From Paeniglutamicibacter cryotolerans (GTDB taxonomy: Bacteria > Actinomycetota > Actinomycetes > Actinomycetales > Micrococcaceae): a stretch of 64,000 bases of DNA. The notes below the pieces were generated by a model, which had not been told where the DNA came from, searched no databases, and saw nothing but the letters and a program-made list of their open reading frames with translations. The stretch lies in the NCBI RefSeq assembly GCF_014190875.1, contig NZ_JACHVS010000001.1:1-64000 (forward strand), given 5' to 3'. Positions 1 through 9,190 of this stretch are shown here, in pieces. Position 1 is the stretch's first letter, and each line of letters starts with the position of its first letter. The position numbers were made by a program, and so were the translations under genes.

Positions 1-38
1 CCGCCAAAGCTTAGGCGTGCAGAATTGTTTTCCGTCAT
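1..38 (-). CDS. Start of a citrate synthase-like gene (partial)
   Basis: Only the first twelve codons lie in the window, reading MTENNSARLSFG. The ATG is preceded by AAGGAG at 8 nt, a strong ribosome binding site, so this is a genuine start. The N-terminus resembles actinobacterial citrate synthases and the position upstream of dapC fits that, but twelve residues cannot prove a family. The function is an inference; the start codon is directly supported. Confidence 0.4.
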   Translation of the reverse strand, partial: MTENNSARLSFG

Positions 39-142
39 GGCCTCTCCTTAACCGGAGTACAGATAGATCCAGTGTGCAGTAATCAGGTGACACGCTACCG
101 CCAAGTAGCTGTGGTTCGCTAATCCATGAGTCACCTCTGGTC

Positions 143-1252
143 TTAGTGTGCTGCGTTCAGGCGTTCAACCGCCGAGTCGATCCGCTCGTCGGTGGCGGTC
201 AAGGCGATGCGGACAAAGCCGTCGCCTGCGGTGCCGTAGAGAGTTCCCGGTCCGGCAACGATACCCAGGTCCGCCAGACGCCCAATGGTCAGCCAGGTGT
301 CTTCTCCCGCGGTGCACCACAGGTAGAGTCCGGCCTCCGAATGGTCAATGCGCAGCCCGAAGCCCTCAAGCGCCGGAATTAACCTGGCACGGCGCTCCCG
401 ATACAGGTCCTTCTGCGTCTGAACGTGTGAATCATCACCCAGGCCGATGCGCATGGCCTCCTGAACCGGGGCCGGGACGATCATGCCCGCGTGCTTGCGG
501 TTGTTAATAAGTGCGGGCATCAAGTTCGGGGCGCCGGCAACGAATGCCGCTCGGTATCCGGCCAGATTGGACTGCTTGGACATGGAGTAGACGGCGAGCA
601 GGTTCGTGAGGTCCCCGCCGGAAACTGCCGGTTCCAGGACGCCGGGCACGCCGTCTTCCCACTGTCCCCATCCCAGTTCGGCGTAGCATTCATCGGATGC
701 GACCACGGCGCCCAGGGCGCGTGCCGCGTCAACCAGCCCGCGCAGCTCCTGGGTGCTGCGGACGATTCCGGTCGGGTTGCCTGGTGAATTTACCCACACC
801 AGTTTGACCCGTGAAAGTTGTTCTTCGCTGAGTTCGCCTAGGGAATCGGCAGCCACTGATTCCGCACCGGCCAGACGGGCGCCGATGTCGTAGGTAGGGT
901 AGGCGACGGTCGGTCGAACCACCAGGTCACCGGCTCCGATGCCCAGCAGCAGCGGTAGCCAGGCGACGAGTTCCTTGGAGCCGACCGTGGGCATGATGTC
1001 TTCGGGGTCGAGGCCCGGGGTGGCCCGGCGGCGCTCATACCAGGCGGAGATCGCGCGGCGAAGTTCCACCGTACCGTGGGTGGTCGGGTAGCCAGGCGCG
1101 TCGGTAGCGGCAGCCAGTGCGTTGCGCAGCAGTTCCGGAGTGGGGTCCACCGGGGTGCCGATGGAGAGGTTCACCACTCCCTGCGGGTGCGCGGCTGCCC
1201 GTTCCACGTAGGGCGCCATGGCATTCCAGGGGTAATCGGGAAGCGTCAGCAT
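143..1252 (-). CDS. dapC: Succinyldiaminopimelate transaminase
   Basis: This is a fold-type I PLP aminotransferase of 369 residues, the usual length for actinobacterial DapC. It transfers an amino group from glutamate to N-succinyl-2-amino-6-ketopimelate in the succinylase branch of lysine and diaminopimelate synthesis, in the cytoplasm. Visible family features are NSPGNPTG (155-162), an aspartate in SDECY (187) and the Schiff-base lysine in SMSKQ (K226). The ATG lies 9 nt after the fdxA stop, so the two are probably one transcript with coupled translation. The N-terminus (MLTLPDYPW) and the fdxA linkage are typical of DapC rather than of a general aspartate aminotransferase. Confidence 0.85.
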   Translation of the reverse strand: MLTLPDYPWNAMAPYVERAAAHPQGVVNLSIGTPVDPTPELLRNALAAATDAPGYPTTHGTVELRRAISAWYERRRATPGLDPEDIMPTVGSKELVAWLPLLLGIGAGDLVVRPTVAYPTYDIGARLAGAESVAADSLGELSEEQLSRVKLVWVNSPGNPTGIVRSTQELRGLVDAARALGAVVASDECYAELGWGQWEDGVPGVLEPAVSGGDLTNLLAVYSMSKQSNLAGYRAAFVAGAPNLMPALINNRKHAGMIVPAPVQEAMRIGLGDDSHVQTQKDLYRERRARLIPALEGFGLRIDHSEAGLYLWCTAGEDTWLTIGRLADLGIVAGPGTLYGTAGDGFVRIALTATDERIDSAVERLNAAH

Positions 1253-1261
1253 CGGTTCGGC

Positions 1262-1585
1262 TCAGTCCTGGTTTTGCGGGGGAAGGACGGCAATGATCGG
1301 GTGGTCGATGCCCATGTTGCCGAACTTCGCTGCTCCGCCCGGAGAGCCGATCTCATCGAAGAAGTCGACGTTGGCCTTGTAGTACTCGGCCCATTCTTCA
1401 GGGACGTCATCCTCGTAGTAGATGGCCTCCACCGGGCAGACTGGCTCGCAGGCACCGCAGTCGACGCACTCGTCGGGGTGGATGTAAAGCGCGCGTTCAC
1501 CCTCGTAAATGCAGTCGACAGGGCATTCCTCGACACAGGCTTTGTCTTTTACGTCCACGCACGGCTGGGCGATGATGTAGGTCAC
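1262..1585 (-). CDS. fdxA: Seven-iron ferredoxin FdxA
   Basis: This 107-residue ferredoxin carries one [3Fe-4S] and one [4Fe-4S] cluster and shuttles electrons in the cytoplasm. The cysteines are visible at C9, C17, C21, an extra C25, and C40, C43, C46 and C50, in the two CP-containing clusters expected of the FdxA type. The acidic C-terminal half is also typical. The start is GTG, with a GGAAGG ribosome binding site about 11 nt upstream. The gene precedes dapC by 9 nt and is probably the first gene of that transcript. Its redox partner is not shown here. Confidence 0.92.
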   Translation of the reverse strand: MTYIIAQPCVDVKDKACVEECPVDCIYEGERALYIHPDECVDCGACEPVCPVEAIYYEDDVPEEWAEYYKANVDFFDEIGSPGGAAKFGNMGIDHPIIAVLPPQNQD

Positions 1586-1714
1586 GGTACCCGGGGCCTT
1601 CCTTAGCTACGGCAATGTTCTTGGTGTGCGGCAATCTACCGTCGCACCCCTCCAGCTTAGTACCTCCGACGGGGTGTGACGCCGTCCGTGTAGGGCCCGG
1701 TCCCGAGGTGACCG

Positions 1715-1720
1715 TAGGAT
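1715..1720 (+). promoter_or_regulatory. Leaderless -10 box TAGGAT
   Basis: TAGGAT ends 6 nt before the ATG at 1727, so transcription should begin at or next to the start codon. No ribosome binding site is present. No convincing -35 box is seen. Confidence 0.6.
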
Positions 1721-1726
1721 TCTGGG

Positions 1727-1987
1727 ATGGAATCCGATTTCTTTGACACCCTACCCACTGGCCGCCGTGTTGTGCTCAGGTACCGGTTGCCGGCATGCGA
1801 GGTGCCAGCGGGTGCGCCTCGGTACTCGGACGCTTTGGGGTCGTTCCTGGGATTCCAAGGCGCCTCCGTCCGGATCCTGACCCGCTCCGGCGAGGTACTG
1901 GTGCCTCTGGCCTCGGTAACCCTTGCCAAGGAGGTCCCGGAGGCCCCGGCACGCAGGCGCCCGCGGGAGCCCTACTCTGGAGCCTGA
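1727..1987 (+). CDS. Small SH3-like domain protein
   Basis: This 86-residue protein has alternating hydrophobic strands (RVVLRYRL, ASVRILT, GEVLVPLASV) and an arginine- and proline-rich tail. The pattern resembles the SH3-like N-terminal region of Rv0428c-type acetyltransferases in Actinobacteria, but no acetyltransferase domain follows, so it would be a free-standing domain. The start is supported by a leaderless -10 box 6 nt upstream. The last 16 bases overlap the 3' end of the convergent MFS gene. The family assignment is from memory of the pattern and the function is unknown. Confidence 0.6.
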   Translation: MESDFFDTLPTGRRVVLRYRLPACEVPAGAPRYSDALGSFLGFQGASVRILTRSGEVLVPLASVTLAKEVPEAPARRRPREPYSGA

Positions 1988-3309
1988 GCTCCGGCCCTCT
2001 CTTCGTCCGCCGGGATTTGCTGGCCTCCTTCGGATTCCGCGATCTCCTCCGATTCGTTGGGCAGAACGCGCAGCCTGGGTAGCGGCGAAAGCAATAGCGG
2101 GACCACGGCGAGGGTGCACCCGACCATGCCGATCCAGAACGTCGGGACCAATCCCAGGGAGGTTCCCAGCCACCCAGCGAACAGTGCGGCCCCGGGCATG
2201 ACACCCCATACCAGGAAGCGGATCGAGGCATTCATCCGGCCCAACAGCCGGGGCGGACAAACCCGCTGGCGCATACTGACCTGGATGATGTTGAAGACAA
2301 GTACCCCTGCTGTCATCAGGAACATGGTCGCGGCGAGGATGGCGAAACTGCCCCCTCCGGTGGAAGCCCGGGTGGATAGCGGGAACCCTGCCATCGGTAC
2401 CGCGATGGCCAGGCTGGACACAACGAGCGATGGGCCCTCCCCTAGAACCCTGGCAATCCAGGGGGTGACGGACGCTGCGGCCAACCCGCCGACTGCGCCA
2501 AAGGAATACATGAGCCCGAATTGGGTGGCATTCAGGGACAGCCGGTCCAGCACCAGGATCGGGAGCAGGGTGAAGATCAATGTACTGAAGAAGTTCATGA
2601 TCATCGTGGCCCAAGTGATGCTGCCGATCAGCCGGTGCCGGACCACATAGCCAAGACCCTCGCTAATTTCGGCCAGCAGGTGCCGCTTGCGCGGTTGCGG
2701 TGCCGGCTCGTGGTCCTTCGTGGCCCAGATACAGATGACCGAGATCAGGAATCCCAGTCCCTGTCCCAGAAACAGCAAGGGGGCCGAGACCACGTGAAGC
2801 AGCGCGCCGCCAGCGGCCGGCCCGGCCAGCCGTGAAACCTGCCCGAGGCCCTCCAACTTCGCATTGGCCTCGGAAATCTGCTCGCGGCGCACCAGCGACG
2901 GAATGTAGGACTGGTATCCGACGTCGAAGAACACCGTGGCACAACCGACAATGGCGGCAATCACCCACAGGTGCCAGATCGCCAGGACGTCCAGGTACCA
3001 GAGAACAGGGATCGAGAACATGCAGGCCACCCGGAGCAGGTCGGCCCAGATCATCACCTGGCGCTTGCGCCAATGGTCAACCCATGCCCCGGCTGGAAGC
3101 CCCAGCAGCAGGAATGCCAGGTACTGGGAGGCGTTGAGCACTCCCAGATCCCACTCGGTGGCGGAGAGCAGCGCCACGGCGAGCACTGGCATCGCAATCG
3201 CGCCGAGCTGCACACCGAATTGGCTCAACGCCTGCCCCGCCCAGAACATCAGGAAGTTACGGTCCGAACGCAGCCCGGGCTGGGCAGCATGGTGCTCATT
3301 GACAGCCAA
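1972..3309 (-). CDS. MFS efflux transporter, EntS-like
   Basis: This polytopic membrane protein of about 445 residues has the features of the MFS_3 (EntS/macrolide exporter) group: an N-terminal SDRNFLMFWAGQALS segment, GAWVDHWRKRQ in the loop after helix 2, and twelve hydrophobic stretches. I place the start at the TTG at 3309 because GGGAGGGG lies exactly 6 nt upstream; a longer reading to 3336 has no such signal. The gene is divergent from an ArsR-family regulator, which suggests efflux of a toxic compound under that regulator. The substrate cannot be told from sequence. Confidence 0.82.
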   Translation of the reverse strand: MAVNEHHAAQPGLRSDRNFLMFWAGQALSQFGVQLGAIAMPVLAVALLSATEWDLGVLNASQYLAFLLLGLPAGAWVDHWRKRQVMIWADLLRVACMFSIPVLWYLDVLAIWHLWVIAAIVGCATVFFDVGYQSYIPSLVRREQISEANAKLEGLGQVSRLAGPAAGGALLHVVSAPLLFLGQGLGFLISVICIWATKDHEPAPQPRKRHLLAEISEGLGYVVRHRLIGSITWATMIMNFFSTLIFTLLPILVLDRLSLNATQFGLMYSFGAVGGLAAASVTPWIARVLGEGPSLVVSSLAIAVPMAGFPLSTRASTGGGSFAILAATMFLMTAGVLVFNIIQVSMRQRVCPPRLLGRMNASIRFLVWGVMPGAALFAGWLGTSLGLVPTFWIGMVGCTLAVVPLLLSPLPRLRVLPNESEEIAESEGGQQIPADEERAGAQAPE

Positions 3310-3326
3310 GCTTTTCCCCTCCCGGC

Positions 3327-3356
3327 ATCTATGCAAGCTTCCACACTAAGCGTCAA
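3327..3356 (-). promoter_or_regulatory. Promoter of the MFS exporter
   Basis: On the minus strand TTGACG (3351-3356) is followed after 17 nt by CATAGA (3328-3333). This is a reasonable sigma-70-type promoter reading into the TTG start at 3309. Confidence 0.5.
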
Positions 3357-3390
3357 ACACTTGTTTCGGAAGAGCCCGCTCAACAGCCCA

Positions 3391-3405
3391 TGCGATTCGA
3401 ATGCA
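3391..3405. promoter_or_regulatory. Candidate ArsR-type operator
   Basis: TGCGATTCGAATGCA is palindromic apart from one extra base, with ATTCGAAT at its centre. It lies between the divergent exporter and regulator promoters, where an autoregulatory operator is expected. This is inference from position and symmetry. Confidence 0.35.
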
Positions 3406-3440
3406 TCAATCAGTCACTCTTTTTCCCGTATGCTGATTTC

Positions 3441-3935
3441 ATGGCCACAGATGAAGAGGTTCAGGCACGCGCCCGAGCCCTGAGCTCCCCCATCCGGTTG
3501 CGCATCATGCGCCTTTGCCTCCACAAGTCGCGCACCAATAAGGAAATCGCCGACCTGCTGGATATCAACCCCGCAACTTCCCTCCACCATGTGCGCACAC
3601 TGCTGGCAAACGGCTTCATCGAGGCCGAAGAGCCGCGCCGCGGCAACCGCGGTGCGAAGGAAGTCCCCTACCGCAGCACACGTATGTCCTGGGGCACCAA
3701 GCTGCCGGATGCGGCACCGGTCCTGGTCGATACATTTCTCCAGGAAATCGACGGGCTCTCACCCAATGAGATCCAGGTACTGCGTGTGGGCCTGAAGCTC
3801 AATGAGGCGGATCAGCGCGAGCTGCTCTCCCGGATCCATGCGGTCATCGAGGACTACGCCTTGCGCGCCCCCGACCCGGAGGGCGTTGCTACGTCCCTCT
3901 TCATGGCGCATCATCTTGACCTCGGTGCAGGCTGA
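3441..3935 (+). CDS. ArsR-family winged-helix regulator
   Basis: The protein of about 164 residues has an N-terminal winged helix: ALSSPIRLRIMRLC, then NKEIADLLDINPATSLHHV as the recognition helix region. This is the ArsR/HTH_20 pattern. No metal-binding cysteine pair of the classical ELCVC type is seen, so the ligand is unknown. I choose the ATG at 3441 because TATGCT ends 6 nt before it, giving a leaderless start; the upstream in-frame codons read across the promoter. It is divergent from the MFS exporter and probably represses it and itself. Confidence 0.78.
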   Translation: MATDEEVQARARALSSPIRLRIMRLCLHKSRTNKEIADLLDINPATSLHHVRTLLANGFIEAEEPRRGNRGAKEVPYRSTRMSWGTKLPDAAPVLVDTFLQEIDGLSPNEIQVLRVGLKLNEADQRELLSRIHAVIEDYALRAPDPEGVATSLFMAHHLDLGAG

Positions 3936-3956
3936 GGCACTGAGCAGTTAAACGGC

Positions 3957-4006
3957 AAATGCGTGGGCCCGTTCATTCCACTTGGGATGAACGGGCCCAC
4001 GCATTT
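3957..4006. terminator. Bidirectional terminator hairpin
   Basis: A perfect 20-bp stem (AAATGCGTGGGCCCGTTCAT and its complement) with a 10-nt loop lies between the convergent regulator and membrane protein genes. The AAA/TTT ends supply a short U-tract in both directions. Confidence 0.85.
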
Positions 4007-4025
4007 GGCGTCGGCTCCACAATGC

Positions 4026-4466
4026 TCAGCTGCGCTGGGCCTTGGCTCCGGCCAGTGTCCGGGAAACAATCAGCAGTGCGACCACCGTGGCGACCACGAT
4101 GCCGTATACCCAGATTGTTCCGGCAAGCGCCGGACCGGGAATCACATCAAAGTACGAGCTGCCCACGATCAGCTGGTTGTTCGAGTTGGTCGAGAACAGC
4201 GCCACCAGCACATAGGTGGAGATGCCAGCCAGCGCAGTTACCCAGATCTTTTTCGTCCAAGTACCAGTCCAGACCATCAGGGATCCAGCCAGCGCCAGTG
4301 CCAGCAGCGCACCCCAAGGCAGGGGCACGTTGCCGGCGTAGCTCAGCTGCGCCTGCAGGATGGTTCCGGGAACCGCCGCCAGCACCGCCGCGCCGAGGGC
4401 GCAGAGAATGCCGATGGCGGTCCCCCGGAACCGGGTTACCGGCTGATTAGGCTTTGGCGCGGGCAC
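4026..4466 (-). CDS. Four-helix membrane protein (DUF6113-like)
   Basis: The 146-residue protein is mostly hydrophobic, with about four membrane helices (near 15-40, 48-65, 73-93 and 115-138) and short polar ends. It resembles small actinobacterial membrane proteins of the DUF6113 type found near typA, but this label is from memory. The GTG start lies inside the last codons of typA (20-nt overlap), so translation is probably coupled to typA. A strong terminator follows. Its function is unknown. Confidence 0.6.
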   Translation of the reverse strand: MPAPKPNQPVTRFRGTAIGILCALGAAVLAAVPGTILQAQLSYAGNVPLPWGALLALALAGSLMVWTGTWTKKIWVTALAGISTYVLVALFSTNSNNQLIVGSSYFDVIPGPALAGTIWVYGIVVATVVALLIVSRTLAGAKAQRS

Positions 4467-6357
4467 GGTTGGACTTCGCGCGCTCGTTGGCGGCCAGGAT
4501 GACCTTGCGGATGCGGATCGCTTCCGGGGTAACCTCGACGCACTCGTCTTCGCGAGCGAATTCGAGGGACTCTTCCAGAGTCAGGTTGCGCGGCGGGGTC
4601 ATGTTCTCGAAGGTGTCCGAGGAAGCTGCACGCATGTTGGTGAGCTTCTTTTCCTTCGTGATGTTCACGTCCATGTCATCGGCGCGCGAGTTCTCACCGA
4701 CGATCATGCCTTCGTAGACCTCGGAGGTCGGCTGCACGAAGAAGGACATGCGTTCCTGGAGGTTGATCATCGCGAACGGGGTGACGACGCCGGAGCGGTC
4801 GGCCACGATCGAACCGTTGTTGCGGTATTCGATCGGACCGTGCCACGGCTCGTAGCCCTCGGCCAGCGAGGAGGCGATGCCTGCACCGCGGGTGTCGGTC
4901 AGGAAGCGGGTGCGGAAACCGATCAGGCCACGAGCCGGAACGATGAATTCCATGCGGCACCAACCGGTACCGTGGTTGGCCATGTTGGTCATGCGGCCCT
5001 TGCGGGCAGCCATCAGCTGGGTCACGGCGCCGAGGAATTCCTCGGGTACGTCGATGGTCATCTGCTCCATCGGCTCGTGGAGCTTGCCGTCGACCTTCTT
5101 GGTTACAACCTGCGGCTTGCCAACTGTCAGTTCGAAGCCTTCGCGACGCATCTGCTCCACGAGGATGGCCAGCGCCAACTCGCCACGGCCCTGGACTTCC
5201 CAGGCATCCGGACGCTCGGTCGGAAGCACGTTCAGCGAAACGTTACCGATCAATTCCTTGTCCAGGCGATCCTTCACCTGGCGGGCGGTGACCTTGGCGC
5301 CCTTGACCTTGCCGGCCAGCGGCGAGGTGTTGATACCGATGGTCATCGAGATGGCCGGTGGGTCCACGGTGATCAGCGGAAGCGGTTTCGGGTTCTCCAG
5401 ATCGGTGAGGGTTTCACCGATCATGATGTCTTCGATGCCGGCGACTGCGACGATCTCGCCCGGTCCTGCTTCTTCGGCCGGAACACGGGCCAGGCCCTTG
5501 GTAGCCAGCAGTTCGGTGATCTTCACGCTCTTCAGGGTGCCGTCTTGGCGGGCCCAGGCAACCGTCTGGCCCTTGCGCAGGGTGCCGTTGAAGATGCGAA
5601 GCAGTGCCAGACGGCCCAGGAACGGCGAGGCGTCGAGGTTGGTGACGTGAGCCTGAAGGACTTCACCCTCGGTGTAGACCGGGGCCGGGACGTGCTTGAT
5701 GATGGTCTCGAACAGCGGCTCGAGGTCCTCGTTGTCCGGCAGGGTGCCGTCTGCGGGCTGGTTCATCGACGCGTAGCCGGCCTTGCCCGAGGCGAAGACG
5801 ATCGGAACGTTCAGTACCTTGTCCAGGTCCAAGTCCGGCGCTTCGTCGGCGAGGTCCGAGGCCAGGCCCAGCAGCAGGTCCATGGAGTCGGAGATGACGC
5901 CGTCGATGCGGGCATCGGGACGGTCGGTCTTGTTCACGACGATGATGACGGGCAGGTTGGCAACAAGTGCCTTACGCAGCACGAAGCGGGTCTGCGGCAG
6001 CGGACCTTCCGAGGCGTCAACGAGCAGGACGACACCGTCGACCATGGACAGGCCGCGCTCAACCTCGCCACCGAAGTCGGCGTGGCCCGGGGTGTCAATG
6101 ATGTTCATGGTCATGTTGTGACCATTGGCCGCCGGGCCGTCGTAGAACACGGTGGTGTTCTTGGCCAAGATGGTGATGCCCTTTTCGCGTTCCAGCTCGC
6201 CGGAGTCCATCACGCGGTCTTCGGTCTCGCCGTGGCTGTCGAAAGCACCGGTCTGCTGCAGCATTGCGTTGACCATGGTGGTCTTGCCGTGGTCAACGTG
6301 CGCAACGATTGCAACGTTGCGCAGGTCTTCGCGACGAATGGAGGTGGTATCTGACAT
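4447..6357 (-). CDS. typA: Translational GTPase TypA/BipA
   Basis: This 636-residue ribosome-associated GTPase has the full elongation-factor-like layout. The G1 motif AHVDHGKT is at 19-26, followed by [12 protein letters not shown] (G3) and VNKTDR (G4), then domains II, III and V and the TypA-specific C-terminal domain. TypA acts in late ribosome assembly and stress or cold adaptation. I take the ATG at 6357 ([11 protein letters not shown]) as the start; longer readings extend into the leader, which holds a hairpin and the promoter. It is followed with overlap by the small membrane protein. Confidence 0.95.
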   Translation of the reverse strand: MSDTTSIRREDLRNVAIVAHVDHGKTTMVNAMLQQTGAFDSHGETEDRVMDSGELEREKGITILAKNTTVFYDGPAANGHNMTMNIIDTPGHADFGGEVERGLSMVDGVVLLVDASEGPLPQTRFVLRKALVANLPVIIVVNKTDRPDARIDGVISDSMDLLLGLASDLADEAPDLDLDKVLNVPIVFASGKAGYASMNQPADGTLPDNEDLEPLFETIIKHVPAPVYTEGEVLQAHVTNLDASPFLGRLALLRIFNGTLRKGQTVAWARQDGTLKSVKITELLATKGLARVPAEEAGPGEIVAVAGIEDIMIGETLTDLENPKPLPLITVDPPAISMTIGINTSPLAGKVKGAKVTARQVKDRLDKELIGNVSLNVLPTERPDAWEVQGRGELALAILVEQMRREGFELTVGKPQVVTKKVDGKLHEPMEQMTIDVPEEFLGAVTQLMAARKGRMTNMANHGTGWCRMEFIVPARGLIGFRTRFLTDTRGAGIASSLAEGYEPWHGPIEYRNNGSIVADRSGVVTPFAMINLQERMSFFVQPTSEVYEGMIVGENSRADDMDVNITKEKKLTNMRAASSDTFENMTPPRNLTLEESLEFAREDECVEVTPEAIRIRKVILAANERAKSNRARAKA

Positions 6358-6386
6358 GCGAAAGGGCTCACTTCTTCTAGAGAATG

Positions 6387-6432
6387 TTGGGTCACGGGGG
6401 CGGGGCCACGACTGACCCAATCACCAATTCTA
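6387..6432 (-). promoter_or_regulatory. typA promoter and leader hairpin
   Basis: On the minus strand TAGAAT (6427-6432) is a good -10 box. It is followed in the leader by TTGGGTCA and TGACCCAA arms (6387-6420), which can form an 8-bp stem about 30 nt before the start codon. A structured leader is notable for a cold- and stress-linked GTPase, but any regulatory role is inference. Confidence 0.45.
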
Positions 6433-6523
6433 TCCCTTCTAGAAAAAAACGCGCGTATGAGAGCGCAAAATCACACAAACTCGTCCCCTAAGGGGCCTGT
6501 AACCTTCATCACCAACAGCAAAA

Positions 6524-6567
6524 CCGGCACCGTGTTCCTCCTTCTCAGGAGGAAAACTCGATGCCGG
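6524..6567 (-). terminator. Terminator of the ABC transporter ATPase gene
   Basis: A long hairpin has an outer CCGGCA/TGCCGG stem and an inner TTCCTCC/GGAGGAA stem. On the minus strand it is followed by GGTTTTG. It lies 50 nt beyond the stop of the ATPase gene. Confidence 0.7.
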
Positions 6568-6616
6568 CAACGACTGCTCAGGGGCCTCACACCGCTTGGG
6601 CGAGGCCCCCTCGGAT

Positions 6617-8452
6617 TCAGGAAACGCCCGACTCCTTGGCCAGCTTCGCCCGAAGTTCGCGACGCTCCCGCTGCTCCACCGGATCCGGGACCGGGACAGC
6701 TGCCATGAGCCGTTGTGTGTAGGCCTGCTGCGGGTTGCGCAGGACCTCGTCACGTGGTCCCTGCTCGACGATGCGTCCGTTGCGCATCACCACGATATGG
6801 TCGGCCAGCACGTCAATGACCGCCAAGTCATGAGTCACGAATAGGCTGGCGAAGCCCATTTCCTTCTGCAGGTCCTGGAAGAGCTGCAATACCGTTGCCT
6901 GCACGGAGACATCCAGCGCGCTGGTGGGTTCATCGGCGACCATCAGCTTCGGTTCCAGCGAGAGTGCACGGGCGATGCCCACTCGCTGCTTCTGCCCACC
7001 GGAGAGCTCGTGCGGGTAGCGGTTGCGGTAGGACCGCGGAAGCTCGACCATGTCCAGCAGCCGTTCGATGCGCTTCTGCAGCTCTCCGCCCTTGGCCACA
7101 CCCGAGAGGTACATCGGCTCACCAATGGACTCACCGATGGGCAGGCGCGGGTTCAGCGAGCTGGAGGGGTCCTGGAAGACCATGCCGATATCCCGGCGCA
7201 CCTCCCACATCGCCTTGGAGTTCGACTTCATCCCGGCGATCTCGCGCCCGTTGACCACCAGCGAGCCCTCGCAGACCGGCAACAGGCCCACCGCTGCCCG
7301 GCCGATGGTGGTCTTGCCCGAGCCCGATTCACCGACCAGGCCCACGACCTGTCCCTGGTGAACAGTGAGGGTAGCGCCTTCCACGGCCCTGAAGGCCGGG
7401 ACTCGACCCTGCTTGGGGTACTCGATGGCGACGTTCTTCAGTTCCAACACCACTGCGCGGGTGTCGGCGACGTGTTCGGCGGCTTTAAGCCCGGCCAGCT
7501 CGACCCGGGTGGCTTCCTCGCGCTGATGCAGCTCCTCGGAGTCGAAGCCCTCCAACTCGGCACCGGCCGCCGCGGCGACCGATGCAATGATGTCCACCGA
7601 AGCGTTGCCGGTGCCCCCGGAGCCCAGCCGAGGAACCGCTGCCAGCAGAGCCTGGGTGTACGGGTGCTGCGGATTCTTGAAGATATCGTGCGAGGTACCC
7701 GACTCGACGATCCGGCCCTGGCGCATCACCGCAATCCGGTCTGAGAGGTCGGCCACGACTCCCATGTCGTGGGTGATCAGCACGATCGCTGAATTGAGCT
7801 TGTTGCGCAGATTGCGCATCAGGTCAAGGATCTCGGCCTGCACCGTCACATCCAGTGCGGTGGTCGGCTCGTCGGCGATAAGCAGTCGAGGGTCGCACGA
7901 GAGCGATTGGGCGATCATCGCACGTTGACGTTGGCCGCCTGAGAGCTGGTGCGGGTAGGACCTGAACGCCTTGGCCGGATCCGGCAGCTCGACCAGTTCA
8001 AGCATTTCCAATGCCTTCTTCTCGGCATCTGCCGGAGAAATCGCATTGTGCAGACGCAGTGTCTCCACGATCTGGAAGCCAACCGTGTAGACAGGGTTCA
8101 GTGCCGTCATGGGTTCCTGGAAAATGACCGCCACCTCGTTGCCGCGCACCTCGCGCAGCTTGGCGGGGCTCAGCCCGAGCAGAGACTGGCCATTGAGAAT
8201 CACCTCACCGCTAGTCCTACTGTTGCTGGGCAGCAAGCCCAACAAGGCCATCGAGCTGGCGGATTTCCCGGAACCGGATTCGCCCACGATGGCCAGGACC
8301 TCGCCGGCGTTGACGTAATAATTCAGGTCAATTGCAGCGGGGACCCATTTCTTGTCCACGCCAAAGTCCACCGAGAGGTTTTTGACTTCCAGCACGCGGT
8401 CTCCCGCCTGGATGTCTTGCGGTTGTGGTCGCCGGTTGTTGTGATCGCTCAT
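6617..8452 (-). CDS. Tandem ABC ATPase of a di/oligopeptide transporter
   Basis: This 611-residue protein is a fusion of two DppD/DppF-type ATPases. The first half has Walker A GESGSGKS (57-64), signature LSGGQRQR and ADEPTTALDVT. The second has GESGSGKTT, LSGGQKQR and ADEPTSALDVS. Both end in the peptide-importer C-terminal region. One chain therefore supplies both nucleotide-binding sites for the two permeases encoded at 9191-11808. The start at 8452 (MSDHNNRR) is preceded by a GGAAGG sequence. The gene is separated from the permease genes by a gene on the opposite strand, so it is probably transcribed on its own. Confidence 0.92.
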   Translation of the reverse strand: MSDHNNRRPQPQDIQAGDRVLEVKNLSVDFGVDKKWVPAAIDLNYYVNAGEVLAIVGESGSGKSASSMALLGLLPSNSRTSGEVILNGQSLLGLSPAKLREVRGNEVAVIFQEPMTALNPVYTVGFQIVETLRLHNAISPADAEKKALEMLELVELPDPAKAFRSYPHQLSGGQRQRAMIAQSLSCDPRLLIADEPTTALDVTVQAEILDLMRNLRNKLNSAIVLITHDMGVVADLSDRIAVMRQGRIVESGTSHDIFKNPQHPYTQALLAAVPRLGSGGTGNASVDIIASVAAAAGAELEGFDSEELHQREEATRVELAGLKAAEHVADTRAVVLELKNVAIEYPKQGRVPAFRAVEGATLTVHQGQVVGLVGESGSGKTTIGRAAVGLLPVCEGSLVVNGREIAGMKSNSKAMWEVRRDIGMVFQDPSSSLNPRLPIGESIGEPMYLSGVAKGGELQKRIERLLDMVELPRSYRNRYPHELSGGQKQRVGIARALSLEPKLMVADEPTSALDVSVQATVLQLFQDLQKEMGFASLFVTHDLAVIDVLADHIVVMRNGRIVEQGPRDEVLRNPQQAYTQRLMAAVPVPDPVEQRERRELRAKLAKESGVS

Positions 8453-8547
8453 CTGGTTCTCGATTCCTTCCCAGCACATGCCGGTTCGAAGCCGGCTGGC
8501 GGGCGTGTTGTCGCACCCGCGCCGGAAATGCTGAAACTATGGGTGTC

Positions 8548-9183
8548 ATGACTTCTTCCGCAGACACAGGGCCCTGGTACTCGTACCGGCCACGCAGCTC
8601 CCAAGCCGTTGCCGTGGCCGTCATCATCTTGTGCCTTGGCGGCACAATCGCCACCGTGCTCGGCGAGGGTCCGTCCGCATGGCCGCTGGCCGTGCCGCTG
8701 GTCCTCGTGGCCTACCTGGGCTGGCTGTTGTTCTGGTATCCGCGCGTCGGGCTGGAGGCCGATGTGGTCCGTCTGGTCAATCCGTTGCAGACCTTGGAGA
8801 TCTCGTGGCATTCGATCATCCACGTAGAAGCGAAATACGCGGCCACGATCGTGACCCCGCACGGCCGCTACACTGCATGGGCTGCACCGGCGCCCGGCAT
8901 GTTCGGAGCCCTGCGCGAGGCCCGCAGCGCCGACGCGGCCAATCGTAAAGCCACGGAAGGCCAGCGCTTCACCAGCGTCCGGGCCGGCGAGGTGTCCGAT
9001 ACCCCGTCGGGCTCGGTGGTCCAACGCATTCGGCAGATTCTGGAACGGCGGGCGGATGCCGGCATCAACGACGTCGAGCAGACCGAAACGCTGCGCGTCG
9101 TCCGCCATATTCATGTCGTTCATCTGGCGATCCTCCTTATCCTGATCGTGGCCAGCTTTGCCCTGCCCGTACTGGTGAATTGA
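8548..9183 (+). CDS. Membrane protein with PH-like domain
   Basis: The protein of about 211 residues has two hydrophobic segments near the N-terminus (VAVAVIILCLGGTIATVL and PLVLVAYLGWLLFWY), a middle beta-rich region with the pattern of bacterial PH-like domains (VRLVNPLQTLEISWHSI), and one C-terminal helix ending in FALPVLVN. The start is uncertain: ATG at 8539 and at 8548 are both possible and neither has a clear ribosome binding site. It lies on the opposite strand inside the transporter locus and is convergent with the DppC-like gene (7 nt apart). The function is unknown. Confidence 0.65.
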   Translation: MTSSADTGPWYSYRPRSSQAVAVAVIILCLGGTIATVLGEGPSAWPLAVPLVLVAYLGWLLFWYPRVGLEADVVRLVNPLQTLEISWHSIIHVEAKYAATIVTPHGRYTAWAAPAPGMFGALREARSADAANRKATEGQRFTSVRAGEVSDTPSGSVVQRIRQILERRADAGINDVEQTETLRVVRHIHVVHLAILLILIVASFALPVLVN

Positions 9184-9190
9184 AACCGCG

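Noticed and set aside
4840..6354. Long open frame antisense to typA (about 500 codons)
   Set aside because: It mirrors the typA codons, has no domain or ribosome binding site, and typA itself is certain. High GC content makes such antisense frames common.
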